Assembly (NCBI GenBank): GCA_902461085.1 | Contig: CABPWH010000043.1 | Location: forward strand, 1-16,620 | From: an uncultured Collinsella sp. | GTDB taxonomy: Bacteria > Actinomycetota > Coriobacteriia > Coriobacteriales > Coriobacteriaceae | Reading direction: 5' to 3' | DNA length: 16,620 nt | Shown: in pieces, positions 14,320 to 16,620 of the stretch | Position numbering within the stretch: the stretch's first letter is position 1 | How the letters are laid out: each line of letters begins with the position of its first letter | Notes under the pieces: generated by a model | What the model saw: only the letters and a program-made list of their open reading frames with translations | What the model was told of the DNA's origin: nothing | Databases searched by the model: none | Position numbers and translations under genes: made by a program

Positions 14320-15861
14320 CTACTGAGCGGTGTTGAGCGAACGCTTGACGGCATCACGCCAACCAGCGAGATTGCTCTCGCGGCGTTCGGCGGACATGTG
14401 GGGAAGGAAGGTCCTAACGATCTGGGCATTTTGCTCCAGCTCTTCCAGGTCTTCCCAATAGCCGACGGCAAGACCCGCCAAGTACGCGGCGCCGATTGCC
14501 GTGGTCTCCACCGTCTCGCATTGCAGCACGGGGATATCCAGCAGGTCGGCCTGGAATTGCATGATGAACTCGTTGCGCGAGGCACCGCCATCGACAGACA
14601 GGCGCTCGATCGAAAGCCCCACGTCCTGCTCCATGGCGCGCAGCACGTCGTAGCTCTGATATGCCATGGATTCGCAGGCGGCACGTACGATGGTCGCACG
14701 GCTCGAGGCGCCGGTCAGACCGCACACGATACCGCGGGCATGCGGGTCCCACCAGGGAGCGCCCAGACCCGCAAAGGCGGGGACGAAGTAGCAGCCCTCG
14801 TTGTCGTTAATCGAAGCGGCGAGTTGTGCCGACTCGCTCACGCTCGAGATAATGCCCATGTTATTGCGAAGCCAGTTCATGGTGGAACCGGCAGCAAAGA
14901 TGGAGCCCTCGAGTGCATAGCTGATCTTGCCGTCCGCGGCGATACCGATCGTGGAGACCAGACCGTTCTTGGATTCGACGACCTCGTCGCCGGTGTTCAT
15001 GAGCATAAAGCAACCCGTGCCATAGGTGTTTTTGGTCTGGCCGGGATGGAAGCAGCAGTGGCCGAACAGCGACGCCTGCTGGTCGCCCGCCACGCCCATG
15101 ATGGGTGGCATGTTGGTCATGATATCGCTCGCGACGCGGCCGTAGTCGCCCGAGCTCCAACGAACCTCGGGCATCATGGAACGTGGAACGTCAAAGAGCG
15201 CCAGTAGATCGTCGTCCCAATCGAGCGTATGGATATTAAAGAGTGCCGTGCGGCTGGCATTGGTGTAGTCGGTGGCAAAGACCTGGCCGCCGGTGAGGTT
15301 GTAGATGAGCCAGGTGTCGATGGTGCCAAACATGAGGTCGCCCGCCGCCGCGCTCTCGCGTGCGCCGTCGACGTTGTCGAGAATCCACTGCACCTTGGAG
15401 GCCGAGAAATACGGGTCGAGCGTGAGTCCCGTGCGGGAGCGCACCAGCTCCTCGCAACCCTGTTCAACTAACGCGTCGATTGCCGGCGCGGTACGGCGGC
15501 ACTGCCATACGATGGCGTTATAGATGGGCTGGCCGCTCACGCGGTCCCAGACCACCGTGGTCTCGCGCTGGTTGGAGATGCCGATGGCGGCAATGCGGTC
15601 GGAGTGGATACCGCTCTTAAACTGGACTTCCATCATGACGGCGATCTGGCTGGCAAGGACCGTCATGGGGTCTTGCTCTACCCAACCGGGACGTGGGAAG
15701 CTGGTTTTGACGCTGCGACGTGCCTGCGCGACGATGCATCCGTACTCGTCGACGATGGTCGCAAGTACCGAGGTGGTGCCGCAGTCGAGCGCCATGATGT
15801 AGGAACCGCCAAAGTCAAACGAGGCATCTTCCATGCCCAGGCTACCCAGATTCAACGACAT
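14320..15861 (-). CDS. glpK: Glycerol kinase
   Basis: FGGY-family kinase converting glycerol to glycerol 3-phosphate. 513 residues; about 18 N-terminal residues precede the first strand. Motifs in order: ALDCGTT (24-30), SNQRETT (96-102, glycerol-binding Arg-Glu), WQCRRT (119-124), FATDYTNASRTALFNIHTLD, GVAGDQQASLFGH with the catalytic Asp, KNTYGTGCF, ALEGSIFAAG and VDGGASRNEF. Two departures are visible. The ATP loop reads DCGTTSVLA where the common form is DQGTTSSRA. The loop YGRVASDIM also lacks the His phosphorylated by HPr in Enterococcus-type enzymes, so PTS activation is unlikely. ATG 15861 has AAAGGTG seven bases upstream and lies 13 nt after tsaC, so the two are probably co-transcribed. 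No glycerol facilitator gene is in the window. Confidence 0.96.
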   Translation of the reverse strand: MSLNLGSLGMEDASFDFGGSYIMALDCGTTSVLATIVDEYGCIVAQARRSVKTSFPRPGWVEQDPMTVLASQIAVMMEVQFKSGIHSDRIAAIGISNQRETTVVWDRVSGQPIYNAIVWQCRRTAPAIDALVEQGCEELVRSRTGLTLDPYFSASKVQWILDNVDGARESAAAGDLMFGTIDTWLIYNLTGGQVFATDYTNASRTALFNIHTLDWDDDLLALFDVPRSMMPEVRWSSGDYGRVASDIMTNMPPIMGVAGDQQASLFGHCCFHPGQTKNTYGTGCFMLMNTGDEVVESKNGLVSTIGIAADGKISYALEGSIFAAGSTMNWLRNNMGIISSVSESAQLAASINDNEGCYFVPAFAGLGAPWWDPHARGIVCGLTGASSRATIVRAACESMAYQSYDVLRAMEQDVGLSIERLSVDGGASRNEFIMQFQADLLDIPVLQCETVETTAIGAAYLAGLAVGYWEDLEELEQNAQIVRTFLPHMSAERRESNLAGWRDAVKRSLNTAQ

Positions 15862-15874
15862 CGCTTACACCTTT

Positions 15875-16612
15875 CTATTGCATCGGGTCGGACAGGACCC
15901 GCTCGATCTCTGATGCGGGAAGTGCGCCTTGGCGCAGGATCTGGAGCCCGCCGTGCTGGAACGACACGATGGTCGAGGCGTCGCGACACGGGGTCTCACC
16001 GGCGTCGACGGCCACATCGACCCCCTCCAGGATGCGACCCTCGACGGCGGCAAAGCTTGCCGGCGAGGGCGCGCCGTGCGTGTTGGCGCTCGTACAGGCA
16101 AGGGGACTGCCGCAGGCGCGGATGAGCGCTTGGACCACAGGCGAGGCCGACGCGCGAAGAGCCACCGTGTCGTCGGCGGCACGCATAAAAGTCGGCACGC
16201 AGGGGGCCGCCTTGACCACGATAGTCAGGGCTCCCGGCCAGCATCGTCGCGCGAGTACGCGAGCCTCTTCGGGGATATCCACGCCATAGCGGTCGAGTGC
16301 TTCGGCACTATCAACCAGCCAGGCGACCGTTTGGGTGAGCTTGCGCTGCTTGAGGGTAAAGATGCGGCGGTAGCCGGTACCGAGCGCAGGGACCGCGGCG
16401 CCGTTAACGGTGGCATGCGGATCGCGCGGCCACAACAAGGATTCGCTTGTATCTTGGGGGACGGCATCGGAGAAGGCGTTGACTGCCACGGCGACACCGT
16501 AGACCGTCTCGGTTGGAATAAGCGCCAGGCCGCCGCGGCCGAGCACCTCGGCCGTGCGCTCGACGGCGAGCCGATGCGGCTCCCCCGCGCGCCCCCCTAC
16601 CCCCCCCAACAC
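15875..16612 (-). CDS. tsaC: L-threonylcarbamoyladenylate synthase (TsaC/YrdC/Sua5 family)
   Basis: Makes threonylcarbamoyl-AMP from threonine, bicarbonate and ATP for the t6A37 modification of ANN-reading tRNAs. Up to 245 residues are visible. Motifs: IPTETVYG (32-39), KQR (88-90, the KxR pair), WPGALTIVV (125-133), TSANTHG (174-180), DAG (203-205) and STIV (213-216). There is no Sua5 C-terminal domain. Between VYG and RIFTLKQR lie about 44 residues instead of about 12, and the Pro usually following the KxR motif is missing. The start is uncertain: GTG 16612 gives a Gly-rich leader encoded by two G-runs (C-runs on the plus strand), no good ribosome binding site is seen, and the frame is open to the right edge, so the gene may be partial. 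glpK follows after 13 nt. Confidence 0.82.
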   Translation of the reverse strand: MLGGVGGRAGEPHRLAVERTAEVLGRGGLALIPTETVYGVAVAVNAFSDAVPQDTSESLLWPRDPHATVNGAAVPALGTGYRRIFTLKQRKLTQTVAWLVDSAEALDRYGVDIPEEARVLARRCWPGALTIVVKAAPCVPTFMRAADDTVALRASASPVVQALIRACGSPLACTSANTHGAPSPASFAAVEGRILEGVDVAVDAGETPCRDASTIVSFQHGGLQILRQGALPASEIERVLSDPMQ

Positions 16613-16620
16613 GCTGAGCA

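Overview
The window reads as a continuous stretch of bacterial chromosome from a GC-rich member of the Actinomycetota. Gene content, protein wording and codon use look most like a gut Coriobacteriia such as Collinsella. That placement is from memory of the family, not from a search. Almost everything is housekeeping and nearly all genes lie on the minus strand; pepT is the only supported plus-strand gene. I found no tRNA, rRNA, CRISPR array or intact mobile element.

Region by region. (a) 1-518: the N-terminal part of a phosphohexomutase running off the left edge. (b) 643-2002: a two-gene minus-strand operon, a DtxR/MntR-type metalloregulator followed 10 nt later by a homocysteine S-methyltransferase, closed by an intrinsic terminator. 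(c) 2003-2122: a divergent promoter region with an 18-bp palindrome between the regulator and pepT (tripeptidase). (d) 3371-3764: the only long gene-free stretch. It holds the pepT terminator, a decayed cluster of four GTCCC-core repeats at 27-28 nt period, a ~100-nt element closed by a perfect 15-bp stem, and a perfect 12-bp hairpin touching the stop codon of the next gene. (e) 3765-6296: murA and an LCP-family (LytR-CpsA-Psr) cell-wall polymer ligase, 12 nt apart. (f) 6310-13357: a complete F1Fo ATP synthase operon in canonical order (small AtpI-like protein, atpB, E, F, H, A, G, D, C), with a candidate promoter upstream, tight or overlapping junctions, and a strong terminator just before murA. 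(g) 13549-16612: tsaC, glpK and upp on the minus strand; the 5' end of tsaC is at or beyond the right edge.

How the parts work together. The atp operon makes the proton-driven ATP synthase. murA and the LCP gene directly downstream serve peptidoglycan precursor synthesis and wall-polymer attachment. glpK and upp feed glycerol and uracil salvage, and tsaC supplies the threonylcarbamoyl group for tRNA t6A. The regulator-methyltransferase pair suggests that a metal-sensing repressor controls a zinc-dependent methionine-synthesis enzyme.

I see no convincing undescribed multi-gene system. The points most worth a second look are the repeat and structured block at 3476-3764, the shared palindrome at 2057-2074, the terminator abutting the murA ribosome binding site, a signal-peptide-like N terminus on the ATP synthase b subunit, and the insertion in TsaC. 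Several starts are non-ATG: GTG for the mutase, AtpI-like, atpB, atpE and possibly tsaC, and TTG for murA.
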